Assembly: GCA_002422085.1 (NCBI GenBank)
Contig: DISZ01000019.1
Span: 62,001 to 126,000, forward strand
From: Rhodobacteraceae bacterium UBA6197
Lineage (GTDB): Bacteria > Pseudomonadota > Alphaproteobacteria > Rhodobacterales > Rhodobacteraceae
Direction: 5' to 3'
DNA length: 64,000 nt
The translations under genes were made by a program, and so were the position numbers. Shown here piece by piece: positions 17,290 to 26,193 of this stretch; the stretch's first letter is position 1, and each line of letters starts with the position of its first letter. The notes under the pieces were generated by a model that was not told the DNA's origin, made no database searches, and saw nothing but the letters and a program-made list of their open reading frames with translations.

Positions 17290-17496
17290 ATGGCCGTTCC
17301 TCAGAACCGAGTCACCCGGTCCCGCCGTAACATGCGCCGTGCGCATGATGCGCTGGTCGCTGCGAATCCCGCAGAATGCCCGAATTGTGGCGAACTGAAG
17401 CGTCCGCACCACGTTTGCGGCGCCTGCGGTCACTATGACGCCCGCGAAGTGGTCGCGCAAAGCACCGAAGTCGATCTGGACGACGACGCGGCATAA
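17290..17496 (+). CDS. rpmF: 50S ribosomal protein L32
   Basis: 68 residues. MAVPQNRVTRSRRNMRRAHD is the conserved start. The zinc-ribbon pairs C-x2-C are kept (CPNCGELKRPHHVCGACGHY), so this is the zinc-binding form. It precedes plsX as in most bacteria. Confidence 0.98.
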   Translation: MAVPQNRVTRSRRNMRRAHDALVAANPAECPNCGELKRPHHVCGACGHYDAREVVAQSTEVDLDDDAA

Positions 17497-17513
17497 GCCC
17501 GTCAGGCAGAGCC

Positions 17514-18638
17514 GTGAACATGCCGACAGCGCCCGACCAGCCGCTTCACACCGATACGTCGGCTGACGCGGGCGCAATCGTCATTTCGGTGGATGCAATG
17601 GGCGGAGACCTAGGGCCGGCGGCTGTTGTCGCCGGCATTGCCGATTCCGCGGCCAAGAACCCAGCTCTGCACTTTATCGTTCATGGACCCGAGGCCCAGC
17701 TTGGCGCCCTGATCGCGGCCCGCGGCATTGCCGAGCGCTGCACCATCCGCCATGCCGAAGGCGTGGTGTCGATGCAGGACAAGCCCAGTCAGGTGATGCG
17801 CAGCGGTCAGGCGACCTCGATGTGGTCGACAATTGAATCAGTGCGCAATCACGAGGCCACCGTGGCCGTCTCTTGCGGCAATACCGGCGCGCTGATGGCG
17901 GTGTCGATGATCCGGCTGCGCAAATTGCCCGGCGTGAACCGCCCGGCGATCGCCTGCCTCTGGCCGTCACGCAATGCCTCGGGGTTCAACGTGATGCTGG
18001 ATTGCGGCGCCGACATCAAGGCCGACGCGCCCGACCTCATGCAATACGCGCTGATGGGCACCTCTTATGCGCGCAATGGTCTGGGGCTGGCACGCCCGCG
18101 CATCGGCTTGCTGAATGTCGGCACCGAAGATCACAAGGGCCGCGCCGAATTGAAGGCCGCGCACGAGCTGATCGCCGCCGCCGCCGAGGCCGGACAGTTC
18201 GATTATGTCGGTTTTGTCGAAGGCGGAGATCTGCCGTCGGACCGGGTCGATGTGATCGTCACTGACGGTTTCACCGGCAATATCGCGCTGAAAACCGGCG
18301 AGGGCACGGCCAAGCTGATCGCCGACTTCCTGTCCGACTCGCTGCGCAGCACCTGGCGCTCAAAGCTGGGCGCACTGCTGGCGATGGGCGCGCTGCGCCA
18401 TCTCAAGGCACGGATCGACCCGCGCCGAGTCAATGGCGGGATATTCCTGGGGTTGAACGGCACGGTGGTAAAATCGCATGGCTCGGCCGATGCGACCGGC
18501 GTTTCCGCAGCGATCGGGCTGGCCAGCCAGTTGGCTCAGTCCGGCTTTCAGGATCGTCTGGCGGCGCGGGATGCGTCAGTGCCCCAGTCAGGCCAAGATG
18601 CCCCCTTGGGCGAAATTGAAGGCGGGAACCATTCATGA
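17514..18638 (+). CDS. plsX: Phosphate acyltransferase PlsX
   Basis: Makes acyl-phosphate from acyl-ACP for phospholipid synthesis. The motif VISVDAMGGDLGP is diagnostic, with MLDCGADIKADAPDLMQYA and VTDGFTGNIALKTGEGTAK following. The start is GTG 17514 or ATG 17520; AGG seven bases before the GTG favours it weakly. The protein carries about 20 extra N-terminal residues before the fold. Its stop overlaps the fabH start by four bases, so PlsX and FabH are coupled. Confidence 0.96.
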   Translation: MNMPTAPDQPLHTDTSADAGAIVISVDAMGGDLGPAAVVAGIADSAAKNPALHFIVHGPEAQLGALIAARGIAERCTIRHAEGVVSMQDKPSQVMRSGQATSMWSTIESVRNHEATVAVSCGNTGALMAVSMIRLRKLPGVNRPAIACLWPSRNASGFNVMLDCGADIKADAPDLMQYALMGTSYARNGLGLARPRIGLLNVGTEDHKGRAELKAAHELIAAAAEAGQFDYVGFVEGGDLPSDRVDVIVTDGFTGNIALKTGEGTAKLIADFLSDSLRSTWRSKLGALLAMGALRHLKARIDPRRVNGGIFLGLNGTVVKSHGSADATGVSAAIGLASQLAQSGFQDRLAARDASVPQSGQDAPLGEIEGGNHS

Positions 18639-19609
18639 CAATTCGTGCCGTGGTCCGGGGCGTGGGGCACTACCTGCCCGCCCGGGTGGTTGAAAACGCC
18701 GAATTCGAAGCCAGCCTCGATACCTCTGACGAGTGGATCCGCACCCGCAGCGGCATCGAGCGGCGGCATTTCGCGGCCGAAGGCGAGACGACTTCGCAAA
18801 TGGCCATCCATGCCGCCACGGCGGCGCTTGCCGATGCCGCCATGACCGCGGACCAGATCGACGCGATCGTCGTGGCAACCTCGACCCCGGATTTCACCTT
18901 CCCATCGGTTGCCACGATGGTGCAGGCCGGGATCGGATGCACCCGCGGCTTTGCCTATGACGTGCAGGCAGTCTGCGCCGGCTTTGTCTTTGCAATGGCC
19001 AATGCGAATGCGATGATTCTGTCGGGTCAGGCAAATCGCGTGCTGGTCATCGGCGCCGAGACCTTCAGCCGGATCATGGATTGGTCCGACCGCAGCACCT
19101 GCGTGTTGTTTGGGGATGGCGCCGGCGCGCTGATACTGGAAGGCCAGACCGGTCACGGAGATACATCCGATCGCGGTATCCTCTCATCGGACTTGAACAG
19201 CGACGGGCGCTTTCGCGAGATACTTTATGTCGATGGCGGCGTGTCATCGACCGGTGGCGCCGGACTTTTGCGGATGCAGGGCAATCAGGTCTTCCGCCAC
19301 GCGGTGGAAAAGCTGAACGATACCGCCCACGCAGCCCTGAACAAGGCCGGTCTGACCTCGGCCGACGTGGACTGGATCGTGCCGCATCAGGCCAATCTGC
19401 GCATCATCGCCGCCACCGCTCAGCGGATGCAGGTGCCCATGGAGCGCGTCGTGGTCACCGTGCAGGACCATGGCAACACCTCGGCAGCCTCGATCCCGCT
19501 GGCTCTGTCGATCGGCAAGGCGCGCGGCCAGATCAAGCAAGGCGACCTTCTGGTCACCGAAGCGATCGGCGGCGGGCTGACCTGGGGCTCGGTCGTCTTG
19601 CGCTGGTAA
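18635..19609 (+). CDS. fabH: 3-oxoacyl-ACP synthase III
   Basis: 324 residues. The triad is Cys114 (AVCAGFVFAM), His in PHQANLRI and Asn in DHGNTSAAS. The N-terminal TSDEWIRTRSGIERRH is a FabH hallmark. It condenses acetyl-CoA with malonyl-ACP to start fatty-acid chains. It is translationally coupled to plsX. A long perfect palindrome starts ten bases after the stop codon. Confidence 0.97.
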   Translation: MTIRAVVRGVGHYLPARVVENAEFEASLDTSDEWIRTRSGIERRHFAAEGETTSQMAIHAATAALADAAMTADQIDAIVVATSTPDFTFPSVATMVQAGIGCTRGFAYDVQAVCAGFVFAMANANAMILSGQANRVLVIGAETFSRIMDWSDRSTCVLFGDGAGALILEGQTGHGDTSDRGILSSDLNSDGRFREILYVDGGVSSTGGAGLLRMQGNQVFRHAVEKLNDTAHAALNKAGLTSADVDWIVPHQANLRIIAATAQRMQVPMERVVVTVQDHGNTSAASIPLALSIGKARGQIKQGDLLVTEAIGGGLTWGSVVLRW

Positions 19610-19619
19610 GGCCCGTTTT

Positions 19620-19702
19620 TTCAGCTTCGTGAAAATATCCCCGCCGGAGGCTCCTGCCCAAACATCGGAAGCCTCCGGCGGGGATATTTTCACGAAGCTG
19701 AA
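19620..19702. repeat. 83-bp palindromic element with perfect 32-bp arms
   Basis: Positions 19620-19651 and 19671-19702 are exact reverse complements, separated by 19 bases. Each arm is a subtype A half-site extended by CCCCGCCGGAGGC. No T-run follows on either strand, so it is not a typical intrinsic terminator, although it could still stop or protect RNA 3' ends. It lies between fabH and ihfA. Confidence 0.95.
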
Positions 19703-19747
19703 TTCTGCACAATCCACATATGAGAAACCCCCTCCAAGCCATTGATA

Positions 19748-19776
19748 TTGACTCGGAATGTCAAAGCGCCCATCGT
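19748..19776 (+). promoter_or_regulatory. Possible ihfA promoter region with TTGAC/GTCAA dyad
   Basis: TTGACT at 19748 could be a -35 box, but the -10 (CATCGT) is poor. TTGAC and GTCAA form an inverted repeat with a 7-base spacer (19748-19764), which is too wide for an FNR box. Given only as a candidate. Confidence 0.25.
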
Positions 19777-19801
19777 AGGGGAAATTATCCGGGGGGATAG
19801 A

Positions 19802-20104
19802 ATGAGCGATAAGACCCTGACGCGCATGGACCTGTCCGAAGCGGTATTCCGCGAAGTCGGCCTGTCGCGCAACGAATCTGCCCAATTGGTGGAAAGCGTT
19901 CTGACCCATATGTCCGACGCGCTGGTGCGCGGCGAGACGGTCAAGATCTCATCCTTCGGCACCTTCTCCGTGCGCGAAAAAGCCTCGCGAATGGGGCGCA
20001 ATCCGAAGACTGGCGAAGAGGTTCCGATCAGCCCGCGCAGGGTCTTGTCCTTCCGCCCCTCGCATCTGATGAAAGACCGCGTGGCCGCTGGCAACGACGG
20101 CTGA
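19802..20104 (+). CDS. ihfA: Integration host factor subunit alpha
   Basis: 100 residues. Start ATG 19802 follows a GGGGGG ribosome site. The beta-arm and core motifs GETVKISSFGTFSVREKASRMGRNPKTGEE are those of IhfA. IHF bends DNA in recombination, replication and transcription. The neighbours fabH upstream and a MerR regulator downstream are the usual alphaproteobacterial context. Confidence 0.97.
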   Translation: MSDKTLTRMDLSEAVFREVGLSRNESAQLVESVLTHMSDALVRGETVKISSFGTFSVREKASRMGRNPKTGEEVPISPRRVLSFRPSHLMKDRVAAGNDG

Positions 20105-20121
20105 GAAAGGGCAAGGTAACC

Positions 20122-20868
20122 ATGCCGAAGTCAGCCGAGGCCTTCCGTACGATCAGCGAAGTGGCGGAGGCGCTGGACACGCCGGCACATGTGCTGCGCT
20201 TTTGGGAAAGCCGCTTTCCTCAGGTCAAACCGGTAAAACGGGCGGGCGGGCGGCGCTATTACCGCCCGGCCGACGTGGCGCTTCTGGGCGGGATCAAGCG
20301 GCTGCTTCATGATCAGGGCCTGACGATCCGGGGTGTTCAAAAGATCCTCAAGGAACAGGGCGTCCGCCATGTCAGCGAGATTGCCAACCAAGCAATGATA
20401 CCTGCGCCTGCCACGCCACAGACCCGTGACGCGGCCTGGCCCGAGGCCGATTCCCCCGAGATCACAGCCTCGGACGAGCACTTTCAGCCCGACCCAGAAG
20501 ATACCGGACGTGTCGATGACGCACCGATGCTGGTGGATGTCGAACCTGAACCACTCATGCGAGAAGTGGTCAATCTGCACGGCACCGCACCAACCGAGCC
20601 GTTCCTGTTCGATCTGACCGACCACGCTCCGGCTGAGGCGCCCGCGACCAAACCGGCCCCGGCCGCACAAACGGCGCGACCGCAAACGGCGCCCCGCCGC
20701 GTGGAAGATGCGGTCCCTGCTGTCGATTCGGCCACCGTTACCCAACGCCTCAAGCGCGTAGACGCGGCGCGCATTGATCCGGCCGCGCGCGACACGCTCA
20801 GCATCCTGCACGAGAGGATCGCCGAGTTGCGCGCCCGCAGGGCGGCGCAGCACGACGCGCGCGGCTGA
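20122..20868 (+). CDS. MerR-family transcriptional regulator
   Basis: 248 residues. The N-terminal MerR winged helix is clear (FRTISEVAEALDTPAHVLRFWESRF and RRYYRPADVALLGGIKRLLHD). The rest is a long disordered Pro/Ala/Glu region and a C-terminal helical patch (LSILHERIAELRARRAAQ). No metal-binding cysteine motif is seen, so it is not a metal sensor of the classic kind. The ihfA-merR-tRNA-Pro order is common in alphaproteobacteria. Its targets are unknown. Confidence 0.88.
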   Translation: MPKSAEAFRTISEVAEALDTPAHVLRFWESRFPQVKPVKRAGGRRYYRPADVALLGGIKRLLHDQGLTIRGVQKILKEQGVRHVSEIANQAMIPAPATPQTRDAAWPEADSPEITASDEHFQPDPEDTGRVDDAPMLVDVEPEPLMREVVNLHGTAPTEPFLFDLTDHAPAEAPATKPAPAAQTARPQTAPRRVEDAVPAVDSATVTQRLKRVDAARIDPAARDTLSILHERIAELRARRAAQHDARG

Positions 20869-20965
20869 TTGGCGGGGCGCTGCATTTCCCTGAAAGCGGG
20901 CGGGTTGAAAAAGATGCGTTTTGCCGCTTGCCCCCGCCGCAACAATCGCTCTATATGCGCCTCGT

Positions 20966-21043
20966 CGGGCCGTGGCGCAGCCTGGTTAGCGCGTCCGTCT
21001 GGGGGGCGGAAGGTCGCGAGTTCGAATCTCGCCGGCCCGACCA
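20966..21043 (+). tRNA. tRNA-Pro (anticodon GGG)
   Basis: The 7-bp acceptor stem CGGGCCG/CGGCCCG, a T-arm GCGAG-TTCGAAT-CTCGC and an anticodon stem TCCGT/GCGGA enclose loop CTGGGGG, with GGG at 21001-21003. The CCA end is encoded. D-arm GCGC…GCGC is normal. Confidence 0.97.
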
Positions 21044-21101
21044 ATCGACAAACGCCCACTCCGTCCGCGGGGTGGGCGTTGGCATATCTGGAGGGGCTGC
21101 G

Positions 21102-22181
21102 ATGACCACGGGTGTAGTGCCGGATAGCGCGATCAAGGCGCTTGTCGCCGATGGCGCGATTGCCGCCGATCTGCCGGTGACGGCCGAACAGATTCAGCCC
21201 GCAAGCCTTGATCTGCGTCTGGGCGGCGTCGCCTACCGGGTGCGGGCCTCGTTTCTTTCGGGGCAAGGGCGACGCGTCGCCGACCGCCTGGCCGAGTTCG
21301 AAATGCACCGCATGGCGCTGGACGAGGGCGCTGTGCTTGAAAAGGGCTGCGTTTATCTTGTCCCGTTGATGGAGCGCCTTGCGCTGCCCAACGGGGTGAC
21401 GGCGGTGGCCAATGCCAAAAGCTCGACCGGGCGGCTTGATCTGCTCACCCGGATCATCACCGATGGTGGCGCGGAATTCGACCGGATCCCCGAAGGCTAC
21501 GTCGGTCCACTTTTCGCCGAAATCTGCCCGCGTTCATTCTCGGTGCTGGTACGCCCCGGCATGCGGCTCAATCAGATCCGCTTTCGCCAGGGTCAGGCGG
21601 TGCTGACCGATGCAGAACTGGCGCGGCTCCACGCCGAGGAACCGCTGGTCTCGGGCAAGGCAGTGATCGACCACGGCCTCGGGTTCTCGGTCGATTTGAT
21701 GCCCGCCGAGGGCGACCTCGTGGGCTACCGCGCCAAACCCCATACCGGAGTCATCGATCTGGACCGGATCAGCCACTATCCGGCCTCGGAATTCTGGGAG
21801 GAAATCCACACCCGCGACGGGCGCATCATCCTCGACCCCGGCGCCTTCTATATTCTGGTCAGCCGCGAATCCGTCACCATCCCGCCCGATCATGCCGCCG
21901 AAATGGCCCCCTATCTGGCTATGGTGGGCGAGTTTCGGGTCCATTACGCGGGCTTCTTCGATCCCGGCTTTGGCCATGGCGCGGCCGGGGGCCAAGGCTC
22001 GCGCGGCGTGCTGGAGGTGCGCTGCCACGAAGCTCCTTTCGTGCTCGAACACGGCCAGGTCGTCGGGCGGCTGGTTTATGAACGGATGAGTGCGCGCCCC
22101 GAACGTCTTTACGGCGCGGGGATCGCCTCGAACTACCAAGGCCAAGGGCTCAAGCTCGGCAAACATTTCCGCGCAGGCTGA
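21102..22181 (+). CDS. Dcd-family 2'-deoxycytidine 5'-triphosphate deaminase
   Basis: 359 residues, about twice the length of E. coli Dcd. Two Dcd/dUTPase-like halves are visible: the first has QPASLDLRLGG and NAKSSTGRLDLLTRI; the second has GAFYILVSRESVTIPPDHAAEMAPYLAM and HYAGFFDPGFGHG with the FEVR-like LEVRCHEAPFVLEHGQ. This long form is the usual alphaproteobacterial type annotated as dCTP deaminase. It supplies dUTP for thymidylate. Start ATG 21102 has GGAGGGG upstream. It begins 58 bases after the tRNA. Confidence 0.82.
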   Translation: MTTGVVPDSAIKALVADGAIAADLPVTAEQIQPASLDLRLGGVAYRVRASFLSGQGRRVADRLAEFEMHRMALDEGAVLEKGCVYLVPLMERLALPNGVTAVANAKSSTGRLDLLTRIITDGGAEFDRIPEGYVGPLFAEICPRSFSVLVRPGMRLNQIRFRQGQAVLTDAELARLHAEEPLVSGKAVIDHGLGFSVDLMPAEGDLVGYRAKPHTGVIDLDRISHYPASEFWEEIHTRDGRIILDPGAFYILVSRESVTIPPDHAAEMAPYLAMVGEFRVHYAGFFDPGFGHGAAGGQGSRGVLEVRCHEAPFVLEHGQVVGRLVYERMSARPERLYGAGIASNYQGQGLKLGKHFRAG

Positions 22182-22302
22182 GACGCCTCACCCGAGGATG
22201 AAACGGCTGACGACCACGCCTGCCGGCAGAGGACAGGTCCTGAACGCGGGCACAAACATGCCGTGGTTCGACCGCGACATGAGCCGCGACAGGCGCCTCA
22301 CC

Positions 22303-22336
22303 TTTCATCTTCGTGTAAATATCCCCGCCGGAGGCA
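22303..22336. repeat. Single subtype A half-site
   Basis: The half-site TTTCATCTTCGTG followed by TAAATATCCCCGCCGGAGGC lies in the 212-base gap between two convergent genes. No inverted partner is present, so this is a solo copy. Confidence 0.75.
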
Positions 22337-22393
22337 TCCCCCCTCTGCCGCCCTCGCCTCGGGTCGTGTCGCGCGCGCGCCCCGCAGACGGGA

Positions 22394-22606
22394 TCAGCGG
22401 CCGATGCGTCGGGTCAGCCGTGCGGCCTGGCGGGCGCGTTTGACGGCGGCGCGGGCGGTCTTGGCCTGTTCGCGTTCGGCATGGGTCATCTGGGCGGCGG
22501 GCTTGCCTTTGCCCGCGGCCAGATTGATCCCCTTCTTGATACCGAAGGCGATCAAGGTGCGGGTCAGGGTCCGGGTCACCATGTTCAACAACTGGTTCAT
22601 GTTCAT
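22394..22606 (-). CDS. Small basic protein of unknown function
   Basis: 70 residues, rich in Arg, Lys and Ala (MTHAEREQAKTARAAVKRAR). It starts with a short hydrophobic stretch (VTRTLTRTLIAFGIKKG). The gene begins nine bases after the scpB stop with an ATG and looks like the last gene of the nagZ-scpA-scpB unit. I do not recognise a family. The basic helix could bind nucleic acid or membrane, but that is only a guess. Confidence 0.65.
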   Translation of the reverse strand: MNMNQLLNMVTRTLTRTLIAFGIKKGINLAAGKGKPAAQMTHAEREQAKTARAAVKRARQAARLTRRIGR

Positions 22607-22615
22607 CGCGTCACC

Positions 22616-23260
22616 TCAATCCTCGAACAGTTCACTTTGGCCGATAGCGTCCATGGTCTCGTCGGGCTCGTCGTCACCCGACGCAGAGCCCCCCGGCAGC
22701 GGACGGTTGTCCAGCAGACCCGCGGCGCGCAATTCCTTTAACCCCGGCAAATCACGGGCGGATTCAAGGCCGAAGTGGTCCAGAAATTCCTGCGTCACCA
22801 CATAGGTCACCGGGCGGCCCGGTGTCATCCGGCGGCGGCCAAAGCGGATCCATTCCAGTTCCAGCAATTGATCGACCGTGCCCCGCGACACCGCGACACC
22901 ACGGATCTCTTCGATCTCGGCGCGGGTGACAGGCTGATGATAGGCCACGATCGCCAGCGTCTCGATCGCCGCGCGCGACAGTTTGCGCTGCTCGACTGTT
23001 TCCTTTTGCATCAGAAACCCCAGATCGGGCGCGGTGCGAAACGCCCAGGCGTCACCAACCTTGACCACGCGCACGCCGCGCCCCTCGTAGCGGCGGCGCA
23101 GATAGGCCAGCGCCTCGGCCGGGTCGGCGCCATGCGGCATCCGGTCGGCCAGTTCGCCGAGGCTGACCGGCTCGGTGCTGGCGAACAGGATCGCTTCGAC
23201 CATGCGTTCCTGTTCGGCGATGGGCGGGGCCTCGAAAAGGGAGCGTTCATCACTGGTCAC
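22616..23260 (-). CDS. scpB: Segregation and condensation protein B
   Basis: 214 residues. Two winged-helix domains are visible: MVEAILFASTEPVSLGELADRM and then AIETLAIVAYHQPVTRAEIEEIRG with GRPVTYVVTQEFLDHFGL. ScpB with ScpA and Smc forms the condensin complex for chromosome compaction. Its start overlaps the scpA stop by four bases (ATGA). The C-terminal 30 residues are acidic. Confidence 0.95.
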   Translation of the reverse strand: MTSDERSLFEAPPIAEQERMVEAILFASTEPVSLGELADRMPHGADPAEALAYLRRRYEGRGVRVVKVGDAWAFRTAPDLGFLMQKETVEQRKLSRAAIETLAIVAYHQPVTRAEIEEIRGVAVSRGTVDQLLELEWIRFGRRRMTPGRPVTYVVTQEFLDHFGLESARDLPGLKELRAAGLLDNRPLPGGSASGDDEPDETMDAIGQSELFED

Positions 23261-24054
23261 GGGGATTTCCGCCTGATGGAGATGGGAGAAAAGGTTTCGT
23301 GCTGCCGGATCTCGATCTGGCCCTGTTTGGCCAGTTCCAGCGAGGCGGCAAAGGTCGCCGCGGTGGCCGAGCGGCGCCGGGCGGGATCGGCGCCCCAGCC
23401 CTCGGGCAGATACGACACAAGGTCGGTCCAGTCGCCGGCAAAGCCGATCAGCCCGCGCAGCCGGTCCAGCGCCTGTTCCATGGTAAAGACATTCTGGCGA
23501 TCAAAGGCATAGGGGCGAAATTCGTCGCGAGTGCGGATCCGCGCATAGGCCTGCATCAGGTCCAGCAGGCTGGCCGACCAGGTAATGCGGCGCACGCGGG
23601 CGACCTCTTCGCTGACGCCACGGGCAAAGATGTCGCGGCCCAGCCGGTCGCGCGCCATCAGCCGCGCGGCGGCTTCGCGCATCGCGGCCAGCCGTTCCAG
23701 CTGAAACGCCAGATGCGCGGCCATGTCCTCGGCCGAGGGACCGGCGTCGCTGGGATCCGGGGGCAACAGCAACCGCGATTTCAAGAACGCCAGCCATGCC
23801 GCCATTACCAGATAATCGGCCGCAAGCTCGATCCGCAGCGCCTTGGCCTGATCGACAAAGCGCAGGTATTGCTCGGCCAGTTGCAGCACCGAGATCCGGC
23901 GCAGATCGACCTTTTGCGTGCGCGACAGCGTCAGCAACAGGTCCAGCGGCCCCTCATAGCCCTCGACATCGACAATCAGCGCCTCGGCCTGAAGCCGGTC
24001 GGCCACGCTGGGGACCACGTCAAACGGGTCGGGGTCGGGGATCGGATCAGACAT
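23257..24054 (-). CDS. scpA: Segregation and condensation protein A
   Basis: About 265 residues. The kleisin signature VEGYEGPLDLLLTLSRTQKVDL is followed by YLVMAAWLAFLKSRLLLP. A C-terminal winged helix (FAASLELAKQGQIEIRQHETFSPISI) binds Smc. The start at 24054 lies inside the 3' end of nagZ by eight bases; AGGG precedes it. It is linked in translation to scpB. Confidence 0.95.
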   Translation of the reverse strand: MSDPIPDPDPFDVVPSVADRLQAEALIVDVEGYEGPLDLLLTLSRTQKVDLRRISVLQLAEQYLRFVDQAKALRIELAADYLVMAAWLAFLKSRLLLPPDPSDAGPSAEDMAAHLAFQLERLAAMREAAARLMARDRLGRDIFARGVSEEVARVRRITWSASLLDLMQAYARIRTRDEFRPYAFDRQNVFTMEQALDRLRGLIGFAGDWTDLVSYLPEGWGADPARRRSATAATFAASLELAKQGQIEIRQHETFSPISIRRKSP

Positions 24055-25057
24055 TGGCCCTGCCGCAAAGAAGCGCCTCAAGTTCGGCTTCCAGCGGCGC
24101 TATGTCAATGGGGTCGGGGGTCTGGCGGCGGGCCAGCGCCGCCGTGGCACGGCGGGCGGCGGCGGCGGCCAGTTGGCCCGAGGCGGCAACCGCCTGCGCC
24201 ATCTCGGCGCGGTCGCCGTTGCAATGCAAGACCAGATCGCACCCCGCCGCAATCGCGCGGGCCGAGCGTTCGGCAATGCTGCCCGAAAGCGCCTGCATGG
24301 CGATATCGTCGCTCATCAGCAGCCCGTCAAAGCCGATCCGGTCGCGGATCAGCGCGATCAGGCGCGGCGATTGGGTGGCGGGGGCCGGGTCCAGCGCGGG
24401 AAAGCGGATATGGGCGGTCATACCCATCGGCAGGTCGGCCAGCGCGCGAAACGGGGCAAAGTCGGTGGCGTCCAGATCGGCCAGACTGGCCACGGCGGTG
24501 GGCAGATCGTGGTGGCTGTCCGCCTCGGCGCGGCCATGGCCGGGCAGGTGCTTCATCACCGGCAACACGCCACCGGCCAGCAGCCCCTCGGCCAGGGCGC
24601 GGGCATTGGCGCTGACGCTGGCCACGTCTTCGCCAAGACAGCGGTTGCGCAAGAACGGATGGGTCAGCGGGCCGGCGATATCGCAGGTGGGGGCGCAGTT
24701 CGCATCAATGCCAACCGCGCGCAGTTCTTCCGCGATGATCCGCGCGCGCAGCCAGAAGCTGCGCGGCGCCCCTGCTCCGGCGGCCTCGGCCTGATCCAGC
24801 GGCGCCATCCATTCGCGCCAATGGGGCGCCCGCAGGCGCTGAACGCGCCCGCCTTCCTGATCGACCATCACCACCGCGTCGCGGCCCAAAGCGGCGCGCA
24901 GATCGCCCGTCAGGCGGCGCAGCTGATCGGGCGTTTCCACGTTGCGGGCAAACAGGATAAAGCCCCAGGGGTTGGCCTCGCGGAAGAACGCGGCCTCGTC
25001 GGGCGACAGCACGGCGCCCTCGCAACCCAGGATCGTGGCGCCAATCGGCTGCGCCAT
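24047..25057 (-). CDS. nagZ: Beta-N-acetylhexosaminidase (NagZ, GH3)
   Basis: 336 residues. Glycoside hydrolase family 3 motifs are MVDQEGGRVQRL, VMKHLPGHGRAEADSHHDLP and the nucleophile Asp in LLMSDDIAMQAL. It removes GlcNAc from recycled anhydro-muropeptides in the cytoplasm. The start ATG shares one base with the SPOR-gene stop (TGATG). nagZ-scpA-scpB is a conserved series in alphaproteobacteria. Confidence 0.93.
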   Translation of the reverse strand: MAQPIGATILGCEGAVLSPDEAAFFREANPWGFILFARNVETPDQLRRLTGDLRAALGRDAVVMVDQEGGRVQRLRAPHWREWMAPLDQAEAAGAGAPRSFWLRARIIAEELRAVGIDANCAPTCDIAGPLTHPFLRNRCLGEDVASVSANARALAEGLLAGGVLPVMKHLPGHGRAEADSHHDLPTAVASLADLDATDFAPFRALADLPMGMTAHIRFPALDPAPATQSPRLIALIRDRIGFDGLLMSDDIAMQALSGSIAERSARAIAAGCDLVLHCNGDRAEMAQAVAASGQLAAAAARRATAALARRQTPDPIDIAPLEAELEALLCGRANV

Positions 25058-26106
25058 CAGCGCACCTGAGCGGGGATGCAGTTGGTCTGTTCGGCCACCA
25101 GAGCGGCGCAAAAGCGGCGCGCGTCGGCGACATTGTCAAATCCCTCGACACGCAGCCGGTAGAAAGTGCGCCCGCCCGAGCTTGCCTCTTGAATCACCCG
25201 GTGCTTGCCGGCCATCAGCGCCTCAAAGCGTTGCGCGACCTTGTCCCATTCGGCCCGGGCCGTCTCGGCATCGTCAAAGGCGCCCAACTGCACCAAGCGA
25301 GTGCCTTGGGCAAGGCTGGCAGGGTCAAGGTCGATCTGGGCGGCCGGAGCCATGGCGTCGGCCACCGCAAGGGCGGCGGCTTGGGCGATCAGATCCCCGA
25401 GCGGCCGTGACAGCGGTCGCGGCGAGCGCGACACCCCCGGCACCGAGACCGGAATCGCGTCCTCGGCCAGCGCAGCCGCAGCGTCGTCGGGTGCCGGCGC
25501 CGTCTCGGACAGGACCGGGTTGGGGTCGGCGGCCGGGTCCTGCGCCTCGGAGGGGATATCGGCAAGGTCTGGCGCCGCAACGCTGGCAAGCGCATCTGCC
25601 TTCGCCTCTGCCTCACCGCGCAGATCGGGCACGGGTATGGCCGCGACCGGCAAGGCGGCCGTGGTCAGGGTTTCGATGTCCTGTGGCGCAGGCTCGTCTG
25701 CCTCTGCCAGATTGGCCGACCGCGGCAACGGGCGCAGCGCGGTCATCGGCAAATCCTCGGGCGAGAGTTCGGCCATGCGCGGCGCCAGAACCACCTGATC
25801 GGGGGCTGGGGCCGAGCTGCCCAGCGCGGCCACGTCATTCACCGAAAGGCCAAGGTGGCGGGCCAGATCGCCGCCCGGATCCTCGGGCGCAAGGCGCGAC
25901 GGCCCGGCAAGCGCGCGCAACACCGGCACCCCCGACACATCGCGCACCGCCAACCTGTAGCCCCAGACCGCCAGCCCCGCGATCAGCGCCAGCGAAATCA
26001 CCCCGCCGGCGTATTGAACCATGCGTGATACGGGGGCCACCTGGTTGGGATCGCTCTCCCCCCCACGCCCCTGCGCGCCGCTCTCGCGGTAAGAAATGCT
26101 CGCCAT
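25057..26106 (-). CDS. SPOR-domain membrane protein
   Basis: 349 residues. A short cytoplasmic N-terminus, one membrane helix (VISLALIAGLAVWGYRLAV, residues about 35-55), a long acidic Ala/Pro periplasmic linker, and a C-terminal SPOR domain (LVQLGAFDDAETARAEWDKV … FYRLRVEGF). SPOR domains bind denuded septal glycan, so a division-site role is likely. It lies between argS and nagZ, a gene of cell-wall recycling. Confidence 0.88.
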   Translation of the reverse strand: MASISYRESGAQGRGGESDPNQVAPVSRMVQYAGGVISLALIAGLAVWGYRLAVRDVSGVPVLRALAGPSRLAPEDPGGDLARHLGLSVNDVAALGSSAPAPDQVVLAPRMAELSPEDLPMTALRPLPRSANLAEADEPAPQDIETLTTAALPVAAIPVPDLRGEAEAKADALASVAAPDLADIPSEAQDPAADPNPVLSETAPAPDDAAAALAEDAIPVSVPGVSRSPRPLSRPLGDLIAQAAALAVADAMAPAAQIDLDPASLAQGTRLVQLGAFDDAETARAEWDKVAQRFEALMAGKHRVIQEASSGGRTFYRLRVEGFDNVADARRFCAALVAEQTNCIPAQVR

Positions 26107-26193
26107 GCTCTGCCTCGCCCCCCGGTTGCCCGGTTCGCCATGTCGCCGGGGTGCCCCCCGGCCTTGCCTGTTTGGCCCCGGCAGTGCCGCGCT

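Noticed and set aside
19748..19764. TTGAC…GTCAA before ihfA as a third FNR box.
   Set aside because: The spacer is seven bases; FNR boxes need four between these half-sites.
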